From Streptomyces catenulae (lineage in GTDB: Bacteria; Actinomycetota; Actinomycetes; Streptomycetales; Streptomycetaceae): a DNA stretch of 64,000 bases. The notes beneath the pieces are model-generated. The model had not been told where the DNA came from. It was given only the letters and a program-made list of their open reading frames with translations, and did no database searches. Shown piece by piece: positions 9,100 to 18,182 of this stretch. The stretch spans positions 1 through 64,000 of the forward strand of contig NZ_JODY01000001.1 of NCBI RefSeq assembly GCF_000718015.1. Direction: 5' to 3'. Position numbers and translations under genes: made by a program. Position 1 is the first letter of the stretch, and each line of letters begins with the position of its first letter.

Positions 9100-10224
9100 A
9101 TGTCCGCACCCAATAAGTCGTACGACCCTGTCGAGGTCGAAGCCCTGAAACCGGAAGAGATCGCCGCCCGGCTGGACGAGGCGCTCGCCGCCGTCGCCGC
9201 CGCGGGCGATCTCGAAGCGCTCGCCCAGGCGAAGATCGCACACGCCGGTGGCACCTCGCCGCTCGCCCTCGCCAACCGCGAGATCGGCGCGCTGCCCCCG
9301 CAGGCCAAGGCGGAGGCCGGCAAGCGCGTCGGCCAGGCCCGCGGCCGGGTCAACCAGGCGCTCAAGGCCCGCCAGGAGGAGCTGGAGGCGGAGCGGGACG
9401 CCCGCGTGCTGGTCGAGGAGGCGGTGGACGTCACCCTGCCGTACGACCGCACGCCCGCCGGTGCCCGCCACCCGCTGACCACCTTCATGGAGCGGGTCGC
9501 CGACGTCTTCGTCGCCATGGGCTACGAGGTCGCCGAGGGCCCCGAGGTCGAGGCGGAGTGGTTCAACTTCGACGCGCTCAACTTCGTGCCGGACCACCCC
9601 GCGCGCCAGATGCAGGACACCTTCTTCGTCCAGGGTGAGGGCACCAAGGGCGACGAGTCCGGTGTCGTGCTGCGCACCCACACCTCGCCGGTCCAGGCCC
9701 GTACGCTGGTCGACCGCGAGCCGCCGGTCTACGTCGTCTGCCCCGGGCGGGTCTACCGCACCGACGAGCTGGACGCCACGCACTCCCCGGTCTTCCACCA
9801 GATCGAGCTGCTCGCCGTCGACGAGGGCCTGACCATGGCGGACCTCAAGGGCACCCTCGACCACATGGTCCAGGCGCTCTTCGGCCCGGACATGACCACC
9901 CGCCTGCGGCCGAACTACTTCCCGTTCACCGAGCCGTCCGCCGAGATGGACATGGTCTGCTACGTCTGCCGTGGCGCCTCCGTCGGCAACCCGGACCGCC
10001 CCTGCCGCACCTGCTCCAGCGAGGGCTGGATCGAGCTGGGCGGCTGCGGCATGGTCAACCCCCGGGTGCTGACCGCCTGCGGGGTGGACCCGGAGAAGTA
10101 CAGCGGGTTCGCGTTCGGCTTCGGCATCGACCGGATGCTGATGTTCCGGCACAACGTGGAAGACATGCGCGACATGTTCGAGGGCGACGTCCGGTTCACC
10201 CGGCCGTTCGGGATGGAGATCTGA
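9100..10224 (+). CDS. pheS: Phenylalanyl-tRNA synthetase alpha subunit
   Basis: 374 aa. With PheT it forms the (alpha-beta)2 enzyme that charges tRNA-Phe. An N-terminal coiled coil for tRNA binding (about 1-90) precedes the class II catalytic domain with [48 protein letters not shown] and the motif 3 region [19 protein letters not shown]. The insert [10 protein letters not shown], then [14 protein letters not shown], is typical of actinobacteria. pheT begins one base after its stop. The 180-bp upstream region has no T-box that I can recognise. Confidence 0.97.
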   Translation: MSAPNKSYDPVEVEALKPEEIAARLDEALAAVAAAGDLEALAQAKIAHAGGTSPLALANREIGALPPQAKAEAGKRVGQARGRVNQALKARQEELEAERDARVLVEEAVDVTLPYDRTPAGARHPLTTFMERVADVFVAMGYEVAEGPEVEAEWFNFDALNFVPDHPARQMQDTFFVQGEGTKGDESGVVLRTHTSPVQARTLVDREPPVYVVCPGRVYRTDELDATHSPVFHQIELLAVDEGLTMADLKGTLDHMVQALFGPDMTTRLRPNYFPFTEPSAEMDMVCYVCRGASVGNPDRPCRTCSSEGWIELGGCGMVNPRVLTACGVDPEKYSGFAFGFGIDRMLMFRHNVEDMRDMFEGDVRFTRPFGMEI

Positions 10225-10225
10225 G

Positions 10226-12751
10226 ATGCGTGTCCCGCTTTCCTGGCTGCGGGAGTACGTCGACCTGCCGGCGACCGAGACCGGCCGTGACGTACAGACC
10301 AAGCTCGTCGCCGTCGGGCTGGAGGTCGAGACGGTCGAGAAGCTCGGCGAGGGGCTGACCGGCCCGCTGGTGGTCGGCCAGGTGCTGACCATCGAGGAGC
10401 TGGAGGGCTTCAAGAAGCCGATCCGCTTCTGCACCGTCGACGTCGGCGACGCCAACGGCACCGGTGAGCCGCAGGAGATCGTCTGCGGCGCCCGCAACTT
10501 CGCCGTCGGCGACAAGGTCGTCGTGGTCCTGCCCGGCGCCGTCCTCCCCGGCGACTTCAAGATCTCCGCGCGCAAGACGTACGGCAAGAAGTCGCACGGC
10601 ATGATCTGCTCCGGCGACGAGCTGGGCATGGGCGACGACGGCAGCGGCGGCATCATCGTGCTGCCCCCGGAGTCCGAGATCGGCACCGACGCCATCGAGC
10701 TGCTCCAGCTCGTCGACGAGGTGCTGGACATCGCGGTCACCCCCGACCGCGGCTACTGCCTCTCGCTGCGCGGCGTCGCCCGCGAGACCGCCACCGCGTA
10801 CGGCCTGCCGCTGCGCGACCCGGCGCTGCTCGACGTCCCGCCGCCGAACTCCGGCGGATACGCCGTGAAGGTCTCCGACCCGATCGGCTGCGGCCGCTTC
10901 ACCGCCCGCACGGTCAGCGGTCTGAGCCCTGAGGCGCGTTCGCCGATCTGGCTCCAGCGGCGGCTGCAGAAGGCCGGGATGCGCCCGGTCTCGCTCGCCG
11001 TGGACATCACCAACTACGTGATGCTGGAGCTGGGCCAGCCGCTGCACGCCTACGACCGGGCCACCCTCCAGGGCCCGATCGGCGTCCGCCGCGCCACCGG
11101 CGGCGAGGAGATCACCACCCTCGACGGCGTCAAGCGCGTACTGGACACCGAGGACCTGGTCATCACCGACGACCGCGGTCCGATCGGCCTGGCCGGTGTG
11201 ATGGGCGGCGCCAACACCGAGATTGCCCGGGGCGTCAGCGACCCGGAGACCGGTGAGGTGCGCGGCACCACCGACGTGGTGATCGAGGCGGCGTACTTCG
11301 ACGCGCTCGCCATCGCCCGTACGGCCCGGCGCCACAAGCTGTCGTCCGAGGCGTCGCGCCGCTTCGAGCGCGGGGTGGACCCGCAGGCGGCCTCCGCCGC
11401 CGCGCAGCGCACCGTCGATCTGCTGGTGCTGCTGGCCGGTGGCACCGCCGAGCCGGGCGTCACCGAGGTCGTCTCGCCCAGCGCCCCGCGCACCCTGACC
11501 ATCCCCGCCTCGCACCCCGACGAGGTCGCCGGTGTCGAGTACGGCCGGGAGACCGTCGTCCGCCGCCTCCAGCAGGTCGGCTGCGATGTCTACGGTCAGG
11601 ACGAGCTGGTCGTCACCGTGCCGTCCTGGCGGCCCGACCTCACCGACCCGAACGACCTCGCCGAAGAGGTCATCCGGCTGGAGGGGTACGAGAACCTCCC
11701 CTCCACGCTCCCGCTGCCGCCCGCCGGTCGCGGTCTGACCGAGCGGCAGCGGCTGCACCGCCGCGTCGGCCGGGCGCTGGCCGGTGCCGGGTACGCCGAG
11801 GCGCTGAACTACCCGTTCCTGGGCACGGCCGTCCTCGACCAGCTCGGCATCGGGCCGGACGATGCGCGCCGCAACACCGTCACGCTCGTCAACCCGCTCT
11901 CCGACGAGGAGCCCGATCTGCGGACGACGCTGCTCCCGGGCCTCCTCGGCGCGCTGCGGCGGAACGACGGCCGGGGCACGCACGACCTCGCGCTCTTCGA
12001 GACCGGCCAGGTCTTCCTGCCGACCGGTGCCGAGAAGCCCGCGGTCCGGCTGCCGGTGGACCGCCGTCCGACCGACGCGGAGATCGCCGAGCTGAACGCC
12101 GCGCTCCCGGCGCAGCCGCGCCGCGTCGCGGTGGTGCTGGCCGGCGCCCGTGAGCAGGCCGGTTGGTGGGGCAAGGGTCACCCGGCGACGTGGGCGGACG
12201 CCGTCGAGGCGGCCCGTACCGTCGCGCGGGAGGCCGGTGTCGAGCTGACCATCCGTCAGGACCAGCTGGCGCCGTGGCACCCGGGCCGCTGTGCCGCGCT
12301 CGTGGTGACCGTCGGCGGCGCGGAGGAGGTCGTCGGCCACGCCGGTGAGCTGCACCCGCGCGTCATCAAGGCGATGGGTCTGCCGGAGCGCACCAGCGCG
12401 ATGGAGATCGACCTGGACCGCGTCGAGGCCGCCGCCGACGGTCCGCTGCGCGCCCCGCGGATCTCGTCGTTCCCGGTGGCCACGCAGGACGTCGCGCTCA
12501 TCGTCGACGCCTCGGTCCCGGCCGCCGCCGTGGAGAGTGCGCTGCGCTCCGGCGCGGGTGAGCTCCTGGAGTCGCTGCGGCTGTTCGACGTCTTCAGCGG
12601 TGAGCAGGTGGGCGCCGGGAAGAAGTCGCTGGCGTACGCGCTGCGCTTCCGCGCCGCCGACCGCACGCTGACCGCCGAGGAGGCGTCGGCCGCCCGGGAC
12701 GCGGCGGTCGCAGCCGCCGCCGAGCACACCGGGGCGGTGCTGCGGGGCTGA
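10226..12751 (+). CDS. pheT: Phenylalanyl-tRNA synthetase beta subunit
   Basis: 841 aa, full length. In order: an N-terminal B1 part ([20 protein letters not shown]); a tRNA-binding OB-fold ([20 protein letters not shown] and [14 protein letters not shown]); the B3/B4 editing domain, which hydrolyses Tyr-tRNA-Phe; the B5 domain; the catalytic-like core; and the C-terminal anticodon-binding FDX-ACB domain ([20 protein letters not shown] to [20 protein letters not shown]). It follows pheS by one base and is translationally coupled to it. A terminator follows. Confidence 0.97.
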   Translation: MRVPLSWLREYVDLPATETGRDVQTKLVAVGLEVETVEKLGEGLTGPLVVGQVLTIEELEGFKKPIRFCTVDVGDANGTGEPQEIVCGARNFAVGDKVVVVLPGAVLPGDFKISARKTYGKKSHGMICSGDELGMGDDGSGGIIVLPPESEIGTDAIELLQLVDEVLDIAVTPDRGYCLSLRGVARETATAYGLPLRDPALLDVPPPNSGGYAVKVSDPIGCGRFTARTVSGLSPEARSPIWLQRRLQKAGMRPVSLAVDITNYVMLELGQPLHAYDRATLQGPIGVRRATGGEEITTLDGVKRVLDTEDLVITDDRGPIGLAGVMGGANTEIARGVSDPETGEVRGTTDVVIEAAYFDALAIARTARRHKLSSEASRRFERGVDPQAASAAAQRTVDLLVLLAGGTAEPGVTEVVSPSAPRTLTIPASHPDEVAGVEYGRETVVRRLQQVGCDVYGQDELVVTVPSWRPDLTDPNDLAEEVIRLEGYENLPSTLPLPPAGRGLTERQRLHRRVGRALAGAGYAEALNYPFLGTAVLDQLGIGPDDARRNTVTLVNPLSDEEPDLRTTLLPGLLGALRRNDGRGTHDLALFETGQVFLPTGAEKPAVRLPVDRRPTDAEIAELNAALPAQPRRVAVVLAGAREQAGWWGKGHPATWADAVEAARTVAREAGVELTIRQDQLAPWHPGRCAALVVTVGGAEEVVGHAGELHPRVIKAMGLPERTSAMEIDLDRVEAAADGPLRAPRISSFPVATQDVALIVDASVPAAAVESALRSGAGELLESLRLFDVFSGEQVGAGKKSLAYALRFRAADRTLTAEEASAARDAAVAAAAEHTGAVLRG

Positions 12752-12793
12752 CGGTGGACCGTGCCGTTGACGGCACGGGGCACACGAAGGAGT

Positions 12794-12836
12794 GAGGGCG
12801 CGACCGGCACTGCCGCCGGTCGCGCCCTCGCCTTTT
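12794..12836 (+). terminator. Terminator after pheT
   Basis: A perfect 15-bp inverted repeat (12794-12808 and 12815-12829, 6-base loop) is followed by GCCTTTT. The gap from pheT to the next assured start (12752-13193) otherwise holds only a possible small ORF. Confidence 0.85.
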
Positions 12837-13057
12837 CCGGGGGTGCGCGCCACCCTCCCGCGAAGCCGTCCGCAGGGCTCTGAAAGGCCCGGACGGGGCG
12901 GCGACACCTCCCGCGCGACAGGTGGTGTACCGGTTCTTCAGCCACCCCGCGCCACCCCCTCCCGAACCCCTCGCGCACCCCGGTGGGGCGCATTCGCGCA
13001 GGTCCGGGCGCGCCCTTGTGCGCGCCCCGTACCACCTCACCCAATGGAGTGATACAG

Positions 13058-13204
13058 ATGCGCACCGTGGGGGTCCGAGCACGTAACGTCGACACAATCG
13101 TTGCGGCCGATACGGCCCGCCGTCCGCAGGACCGGGGCGGCTCGACCGCCGCGCAGCCCGCTGTGGGAACCACAGGCAAGGGGGACCATCGGCATGATCC
13201 GTAG
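13058..13204 (+). CDS. Possible 48-aa small protein overlapping the phosphatase start
   Basis: ATG 13058 lies 8 bases after GGAG and opens a 48-codon frame (MRTVGVRARNVDTIVAADTA at the start) that ends 11 bases inside the next gene. The first 20 codons read like a folded peptide and the rest is polar. The spacing and overlap suggest a leader peptide coupled to translation of the phosphatase. It is short and of no known family, so it may be chance. Confidence 0.35.
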   Translation: MRTVGVRARNVDTIVAADTARRPQDRGGSTAAQPAVGTTGKGDHRHDP

Positions 13205-14558
13205 TCGGGTGAGCGACGGAGCGCGCGCCGACGTCACACGCACCCGGTGGACCTTCGTCCTCGCCCTGCCCGGCCTGTGGGTGTTCGCCGTGCTGGCCTG
13301 GGAGCTGTCCTGGCCCAGCAGCGGACAGCTGCTCCAACTGCTCGCCGCCGCCCCGGCCATCGCCTGCGCGGGCACCGGCCGTCGGCTCTGTGTGGTCATG
13401 GGCGGCCTCTGCGCCCTCCTCGCGCTCGTACCGTTCGACGGCGCCCCGCCGATCGGCCCGGGGTTGCCCGCCCGCGCCGTCAACTGCGCCGCGATCCTCA
13501 CGGTGGTGTGTGCCAGCTATCTGACGGCCGGTCGGCGGCTGCGGCTGGTGCGGGAGCTGGTCCGCGCCCGGGAGGTGGCGGCCACCGCGCAGCGGGCGCT
13601 GCTGCCCCCGCTGCCGCCCCGCATCGGCACGGTAGCCCCCGCCGCCCTCCACCTCTCCGCCGACGAGGGCGCCTCGATGGGCGGCGACCTCTACGACGTG
13701 GTGGCCACCCGGTACGGCGTACGGGCCGTCATCGGCGATGTGCGCGGCCACGGGCTGGCAGCCCTCGCCACGGTCGCCGCGATGCTCGGCTGCTTCCGCG
13801 AGGCCGCCCACGACGAGGCCGAACTGAGCGGACTGCTGGGGCGGTTGGAGCGCGCGCACGCCCGTCATCTGGCCGGGCGCGACCCGGCCACGGACGCCGC
13901 CCCGCTCGGCCCGGACGCCGAGGAGTTCGTGACGATCCTGCTGCTGGAGATCGCGCCGGACGGCACGGCCCGGGCGCTCAACTGCGGCCACCCGTGGCCG
14001 TACCGTGTCGCGCCCGGTGTGGTGGAGCCCGTCGTCCGCGCGGAACCGCTGCCGCCGCTCGGTCTGTTCCCGCTGCCCCGCGCGCTGGAGACGACGGAGT
14101 GCGGGCGGCTGACGCCGGGCGAGGGGCTGCTGCTCTACACCGACGGCGCGCATGACGCGCGGGGTGTGGACGGCGGGTTCTTCCCACTGGTCGAAACGGT
14201 GCGGCGGTTCGCCGGGGCGCGGGCGGACGCGGTGGTCGGCGGCGTCCACGACGCCCTGCTGCGGCACGCCCGCGGGCGGCTCACCGACGATGTGGCGCTG
14301 GTGATGCTGAGCGCCGCACCGCCGCGCGCCTCGGGTCCGGCGCCTTCGGGCCCGGCGTCCTCCGGCCCGGCTCCTGCCGCCCCCGCGCCCTCGGGCCCCG
14401 GCCGTCCGGCGGCCCGCGTCGAGGAGCCCGCGCGTCCGTGGAGGCAGGCCCTCGCTCCCCGGCGTCCGGCCCCGGTGCGCCCCTCGGCCGAGCGCCCGCG
14501 CTCCGCTGCCGCCGCTCCACGTACGGCGGGTGACGAGGCGTCTTCACACCCCGTGTGA
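13194..14558 (+). CDS. Membrane-bound PP2C/SpoIIE-type serine phosphatase
   Basis: 454 aa. N-terminal membrane helices (about residues 15-110: TFVLALPGLWVFAVLAW, LLQLLAAAPAIACAG and LCVVMGGLCALLALVPF) lead through a linker into a SpoIIE domain. The metal-binding motifs are present: MGGDLYDVV, VIGDVRGHGLAA, GLLLYTDGAHDARG and LTDDVALVML. In Streptomyces such proteins usually dephosphorylate anti-sigma-factor antagonists. The last 70 residues are a Pro/Ser/Ala-rich, disordered tail. ATG 13194 follows AAGGGGGA; an in-frame start 93 bases upstream is less likely. The regulator gene downstream is in the same direction, 96 bases away. Confidence 0.88.
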   Translation: MIRSRVSDGARADVTRTRWTFVLALPGLWVFAVLAWELSWPSSGQLLQLLAAAPAIACAGTGRRLCVVMGGLCALLALVPFDGAPPIGPGLPARAVNCAAILTVVCASYLTAGRRLRLVRELVRAREVAATAQRALLPPLPPRIGTVAPAALHLSADEGASMGGDLYDVVATRYGVRAVIGDVRGHGLAALATVAAMLGCFREAAHDEAELSGLLGRLERAHARHLAGRDPATDAAPLGPDAEEFVTILLLEIAPDGTARALNCGHPWPYRVAPGVVEPVVRAEPLPPLGLFPLPRALETTECGRLTPGEGLLLYTDGAHDARGVDGGFFPLVETVRRFAGARADAVVGGVHDALLRHARGRLTDDVALVMLSAAPPRASGPAPSGPASSGPAPAAPAPSGPGRPAARVEEPARPWRQALAPRRPAPVRPSAERPRSAAAAPRTAGDEASSHPV

Positions 14559-14654
14559 GCCGCGCTTCACTAATCTGGACGTACGGAGTCTGTACGGCGA
14601 CGAGGTCGGAGCCAGCGGCCCGTGGGCGGGCCCGGCGCACCGGGAGGCCGGTTT

Positions 14655-15992
14655 ATGGAGCCCAACACCCTGCTCGACGCGATCCTCGACGAGGCGGGCA
14701 TCTCGCACGCCGGTCTCGCCGCGCGTATCAACCAACTCGGCCGCCACCGCGGCCTGGCACTGCGCTACGAACACACCGCGGTCGCCCGCTGGCTCAAGGG
14801 CCAGCGCCCGCGCGGTCAGGTGCCCGACCTGATCTGCGAAATCCTCGCGGCGCGGCTGCACCGCCCGGTCGGCCTGGACGACATCGGTCTCGGCCGCCCC
14901 GGGGCGCGCCGCTCCGCCACCACCCCGCTCTCCGGCTTCGTCGAACGCGCCACCGCCCTGTGGCGCTCCGACGAACAGCAACGCGCCCATGTCGTCGACG
15001 CCCCGGCGCTCACCGGCACCTCCGCGGTCATGCCGGTGTGGGAGTGGGAGAACCCGCCCGAGGACTCCGACGTCTCGCGGGACGGTCAGGCACGGGTCGG
15101 GATGGCCGACATCGAGATGCTGCGCGCCGCCCGTACCCACTACGAGCATCTGTACCGCAAGGCCGGTGGGGTGGCGACGCGTACGCGGATCGTGGGGTTC
15201 CTCAACACCGAGGCGGCGCCGCTGCTGCGCGGCGCGTACAGCGACGCGACCGGCCGTCAGCTGCACCGCGCGACGGGCGGGCTGGTCGCCGTCGCGGGCA
15301 TCTGCGCCTACGACTCGGACGCGCTCGGTCTGGCGCAGCGCTACTTCCACCAGGCGCTGCGGCTCGCCAAGGCCAGCGGTGACCGGGGGCTCGGCGCGTA
15401 CATCATCGCGCTGCTGGTCAACCAGTCGCTGTTCTCCCGCGAGTACCGGCAGGCGGTGGCGTTCGCGGAGGCGGCGCTGCGGACCGCGGGCCCGCAGCTG
15501 ACCCCGGCGCTCGCCGCCGACCTCTACGCGATGCAGGCCAAGTCCTACGCCCGGCTCGGCGACGGCGCGGGCGCGCTCGCCTGCATCCGGCAGGCGGAGG
15601 CGGCGGCCGAGCGCATCCGGCCGGGCCTGGAGCCCGCCGAGACCGGCTACGTCCAGCCGGGTCTGGTGAACGTCCAGGTGGCGGAGGCCCTGTTGAGCCT
15701 GGGGGATCTGCGGGCCGCACGGGAGCAGGCGGATGCCGCCGTGGACACTCCCGCACACGACCGGGGCCGGGTCCACCGGCTGGCGATGCTCACCCACATC
15801 GAGCTGCGCCAGGGTGACGCGGACCGGGCCGCGGCCAACGCGGCGCAGATGACCGAGCGGGCCAGGGGCGTGGAGTCCCAGCGCTTACGGGACCGGCTGC
15901 GGGCGGTACGCGAACATCTGGCGGAGACCGGTAGCTCCGCGACCGACGCGGCGGCCGATCTCATCGACGAGGTGCTGCGCATACCGCTGTAG
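14655..15992 (+). CDS. HTH/TPR transcriptional regulator (NsdA-like), contains a TTA codon
   Basis: 445 aa. The N-terminus (EPNTLLDAILDEAGISHAGL, then LRYEHTAVARWLKGQRPRG) resembles an HTH DNA-binding domain. The remainder is helical repeats of the TPR type, for example GLAQRYFHQALRLAKASGDR and AADLYAMQAKSYARLGDGAG. This is the architecture of the Streptomyces NsdA family, which represses sporulation and antibiotic production; I base this on remembered similarity only. Leu411 is encoded by TTA (15885-15887), one of only two in-frame TTA codons I found in the window. Full translation should therefore need the bldA tRNA, which ties the protein to development. Confidence 0.8.
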   Translation: MEPNTLLDAILDEAGISHAGLAARINQLGRHRGLALRYEHTAVARWLKGQRPRGQVPDLICEILAARLHRPVGLDDIGLGRPGARRSATTPLSGFVERATALWRSDEQQRAHVVDAPALTGTSAVMPVWEWENPPEDSDVSRDGQARVGMADIEMLRAARTHYEHLYRKAGGVATRTRIVGFLNTEAAPLLRGAYSDATGRQLHRATGGLVAVAGICAYDSDALGLAQRYFHQALRLAKASGDRGLGAYIIALLVNQSLFSREYRQAVAFAEAALRTAGPQLTPALAADLYAMQAKSYARLGDGAGALACIRQAEAAAERIRPGLEPAETGYVQPGLVNVQVAEALLSLGDLRAAREQADAAVDTPAHDRGRVHRLAMLTHIELRQGDADRAAANAAQMTERARGVESQRLRDRLRAVREHLAETGSSATDAAADLIDEVLRIPL

Positions 15993-16050
15993 GTCGATCC
16001 CGCACCGGGCCCGTGTCACCTTGCCGGATCTACGCGGAAGGTGGCAGACA

Positions 16051-16581
16051 GTGCGTTGGAACAATCTCGCGGAAGAGACCGTGTACGAGAACCGCTGGTT
16101 CCGGGTGAATCTCGCCGATGTGCGGATCCCCGACGGCCGGCACCTCGACCACTACCTCATCCGGATGCGGCCGGTGGCCGTCGCGACGGTGGTCAACGAG
16201 GCCAATGAGGTGCTGCTGCTCTGGCGGCACCGCTTCATCACCGACTCCTGGGGCTGGGAGCTGGCCGCGGGCGTCGTCGAGGACGGCGAGGACATCGCGG
16301 TGGCGGCGGCACGGGAGATGGAGGAGGAGACCGGGTGGCGGCCCGGTCCGCTGACCCATCTGATGTCGGTGGAGCCGTCCAACGGCCTCACCGACGCCCG
16401 GCACCACATCTACTGGTCCGACGAGGGCACCTACACGGGCCCGCCGCAGGACGGCTTCGAGTCGGACCGCCGGGAGTGGGTGCCGCTGAAGCTGGTGCCC
16501 GACATGGTGGCCCGGGGTGAGGTGCCCGCGGCGAACATGGCCGCGGCCCTGCTGATGCTCCATCAGCTCCGCCTCGGCTGA
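16051..16581 (+). CDS. Nudix hydrolase, ADP-sugar pyrophosphatase-like
   Basis: 176 aa. The Nudix box is intact: GVVEDGEDIAVAAAREMEEE followed by TGW, giving the metal-binding Glu cluster. The N-terminal domain (ENRWFRVNLADVRIPDGRHL) and the pattern MRPVAVATVVNEANEVLLLW resemble ADP-ribose or ADP-sugar pyrophosphatases. These cleave nucleoside diphosphates linked to another group; the substrate is not clear. GTG 16051 lies 9 bases after GGAAGG (16036-16041). A TTG 30 bases upstream is in frame but has no ribosome site. Confidence 0.9.
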   Translation: MRWNNLAEETVYENRWFRVNLADVRIPDGRHLDHYLIRMRPVAVATVVNEANEVLLLWRHRFITDSWGWELAAGVVEDGEDIAVAAAREMEEETGWRPGPLTHLMSVEPSNGLTDARHHIYWSDEGTYTGPPQDGFESDRREWVPLKLVPDMVARGEVPAANMAAALLMLHQLRLG

Positions 16582-16632
16582 GGCGGATAGCGGCCCGGCA
16601 CCGCCGTCCCCGGGCGGCGGTGCCGGGAGCGG

Positions 16633-16929
16633 TCACCTGGCCAGCACCTGCCAGACGGTCACCGCCACCCCCGCCACGGAGGCGAGCGCGGCCACCGACG
16701 GCAGCGGCCAGCGGCCGTGCTCCAACTCCGCGATGCGGGCGTTCAATTCGTCCGCATCGCGCTCGTACTGCGCGGACCGCTGCGCGAGCAGTGCCAGTTC
16801 GCCGTCGACGCGGGCGGTGCGTACGTCCAGACACCGCCTCAGCTCCGCCACATCGGTGGCTACCAGCTTGCGTTCAGGGTGGGCGGTCACTTTCCGTTGC
16901 CTCTTTTCCGCTGTCGCGACATCTGTCAT
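16633..16929 (-). CDS. Small coiled-coil membrane protein
   Basis: 98 aa, not recognised as a named family. Residues 30-75 predict a coiled coil (ELRRCLDVRTARVDGELALL and YERDADELNARIAELEH). The C-terminus is one transmembrane helix (SVAALASVAGVAVTVWQVLA) with no extracellular domain, so it is likely tail-anchored. ATG 16929 is the best start; the frame extends 81 bases further upstream. It converges with the Nudix gene and lies behind the dehydrogenase gene. Confidence 0.6.
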   Translation of the reverse strand: MTDVATAEKRQRKVTAHPERKLVATDVAELRRCLDVRTARVDGELALLAQRSAQYERDADELNARIAELEHGRWPLPSVAALASVAGVAVTVWQVLAR

Positions 16930-17092
16930 CCGGTTACGAGACCAGTCAACTGCCCGGAAGCAAGAGGCGGGAGTGTGTGCACCGGGCTTCTGTGAGTCAG
17001 CGCCACACACCCCGTGTGAAGTAACGGAGAGTGAGGAATGGGAGGGGTGGGAGGGGCACCGGGGAAAGGTGGGGACGGTGCGACGGCAGCGC

Positions 17093-17126
17093 GACGGCCC
17101 GCCCCCGGGGAAGGGGGCGGGCCGTC
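17093..17126 (-). terminator. Terminator stem after the dehydrogenase gene
   Basis: A perfect 14-bp inverted repeat (17093-17106 and 17113-17126, 6-base loop) lies 23 bases beyond the stop of the leftward dehydrogenase gene. It has no T run. Confidence 0.7.
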
Positions 17127-17148
17127 GGGTGTCCGGAGTGTGGGTGGC

Positions 17149-18018
17149 TCAGTACGAGTAGAACCCCGACCCGCTCTTCCGCCCCAACCGGCCCGCGTCG
17201 ACCATGCGGGCGAGGAGCGGGGGCGCGGCGTACAGCGGCTCCTTGTACTCCTCGTACATCGAGGCGGCGACCGAGGCGACGGTGTCCAGGCCGATCAGGT
17301 CGGAGAGCTTGAGGGGGCCCATCGGGTGGGCGCAGCCCAGCTCCATGCCGTTGTCGATGTCCTCGCGGCTGGCCATGCCGGACTCGAACATCCGGATCGC
17401 GGAGAGGAGGTACGGGATGAGCAGGGCGTTCACCACGAAGCCCGAGCGGTCCTGGGCGCGGATGGCGTGCTTGCCCAGGACGTTCTGGACCAGCGCCTCG
17501 GCGCGCGCGATCGTCTCGTCGCCGGTGGTCAGCGCGGGGATCAGCTCGACGAGCTGCTGCACCGGCGCCGGGTTGAAGAAGTGGATCCCGATGACCTGGT
17601 CCGGGCGGGAGGTGGCGACGGCCAGCTTCACCAGCGGGATGGAGGAGGTGTTGGACGCCAGGATCGCGTCCGGGCGGGTCACGACCTGGTCGAGGACCTG
17701 GAAGATCTCCGTCTTGACCTGCTCGCTCTCCACGACGGCCTCTATCACGAGGTCCCGGTCGGCGAACTCCCCGAGGTCCGTGGTGAAGCTCAGGCGGGCG
17801 AGCGCCGAGTCCCGTTCGGCGGGGGTGATCTTGCCGCGGTCGGCGGCCTTGCCGAGCGAGTTCGTCAGCCGGGTGCGTCCCAGCTCCAGGGCTTCGCCGG
17901 TGGTCTCGGCGACCATGACCTCCAGCCCGGAGCGTGCGCACACCTCGGCGATTCCGGCGCCCATCTGACCGCAGCCGACGACGCCGACGCGTGCGATGTC
18001 GGTGAAAGTGTCCGTCAC
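17149..18018 (-). CDS. 3-hydroxybutyryl-CoA dehydrogenase
   Basis: 289 aa, full length. It oxidises 3-hydroxyacyl-CoA to 3-oxoacyl-CoA with NAD(P), or runs in reverse, in fatty acid/butyrate metabolism. The N-terminal Rossmann motif is VGVVGCGQMGAGIAEVCARS. Catalytic and CoA-contact elements are visible: ASNTSSIPL, GIHFFNPAPVQQLVELI with the active-site His, and the dimer domain GFVVNALLIPYLLSAIRMFE. It ends GLDTVASVAASMYEEYKEP to RKSGSGFYSY as usual. It is monocistronic and divergent from the glycosidase-like gene, with 164 bp between them. Confidence 0.94.
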   Translation of the reverse strand: MTDTFTDIARVGVVGCGQMGAGIAEVCARSGLEVMVAETTGEALELGRTRLTNSLGKAADRGKITPAERDSALARLSFTTDLGEFADRDLVIEAVVESEQVKTEIFQVLDQVVTRPDAILASNTSSIPLVKLAVATSRPDQVIGIHFFNPAPVQQLVELIPALTTGDETIARAEALVQNVLGKHAIRAQDRSGFVVNALLIPYLLSAIRMFESGMASREDIDNGMELGCAHPMGPLKLSDLIGLDTVASVAASMYEEYKEPLYAAPPLLARMVDAGRLGRKSGSGFYSY

Positions 18019-18182
18019 CTCGTGCCTTTCGCTGATCTACGGGACCCGCGGGGCTCCGTAATGAGGTGCCGGACCCGCCGCGGCCCCCCAAGTTACTCGT
18101 ACGGGTACGGGCCTCTTGGCGCCGGGGCGGGCATTCTGACCTCCAAGAACCGGACTAAAGACGGACAAGTTGGGGGTATTTG

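Noticed and set aside
10196..12907. Long leftward open frame opposite pheT
   Set aside because: A GC-rich third-codon artefact, Gly/Arg/Val-rich with no domain, opposite a conserved gene.
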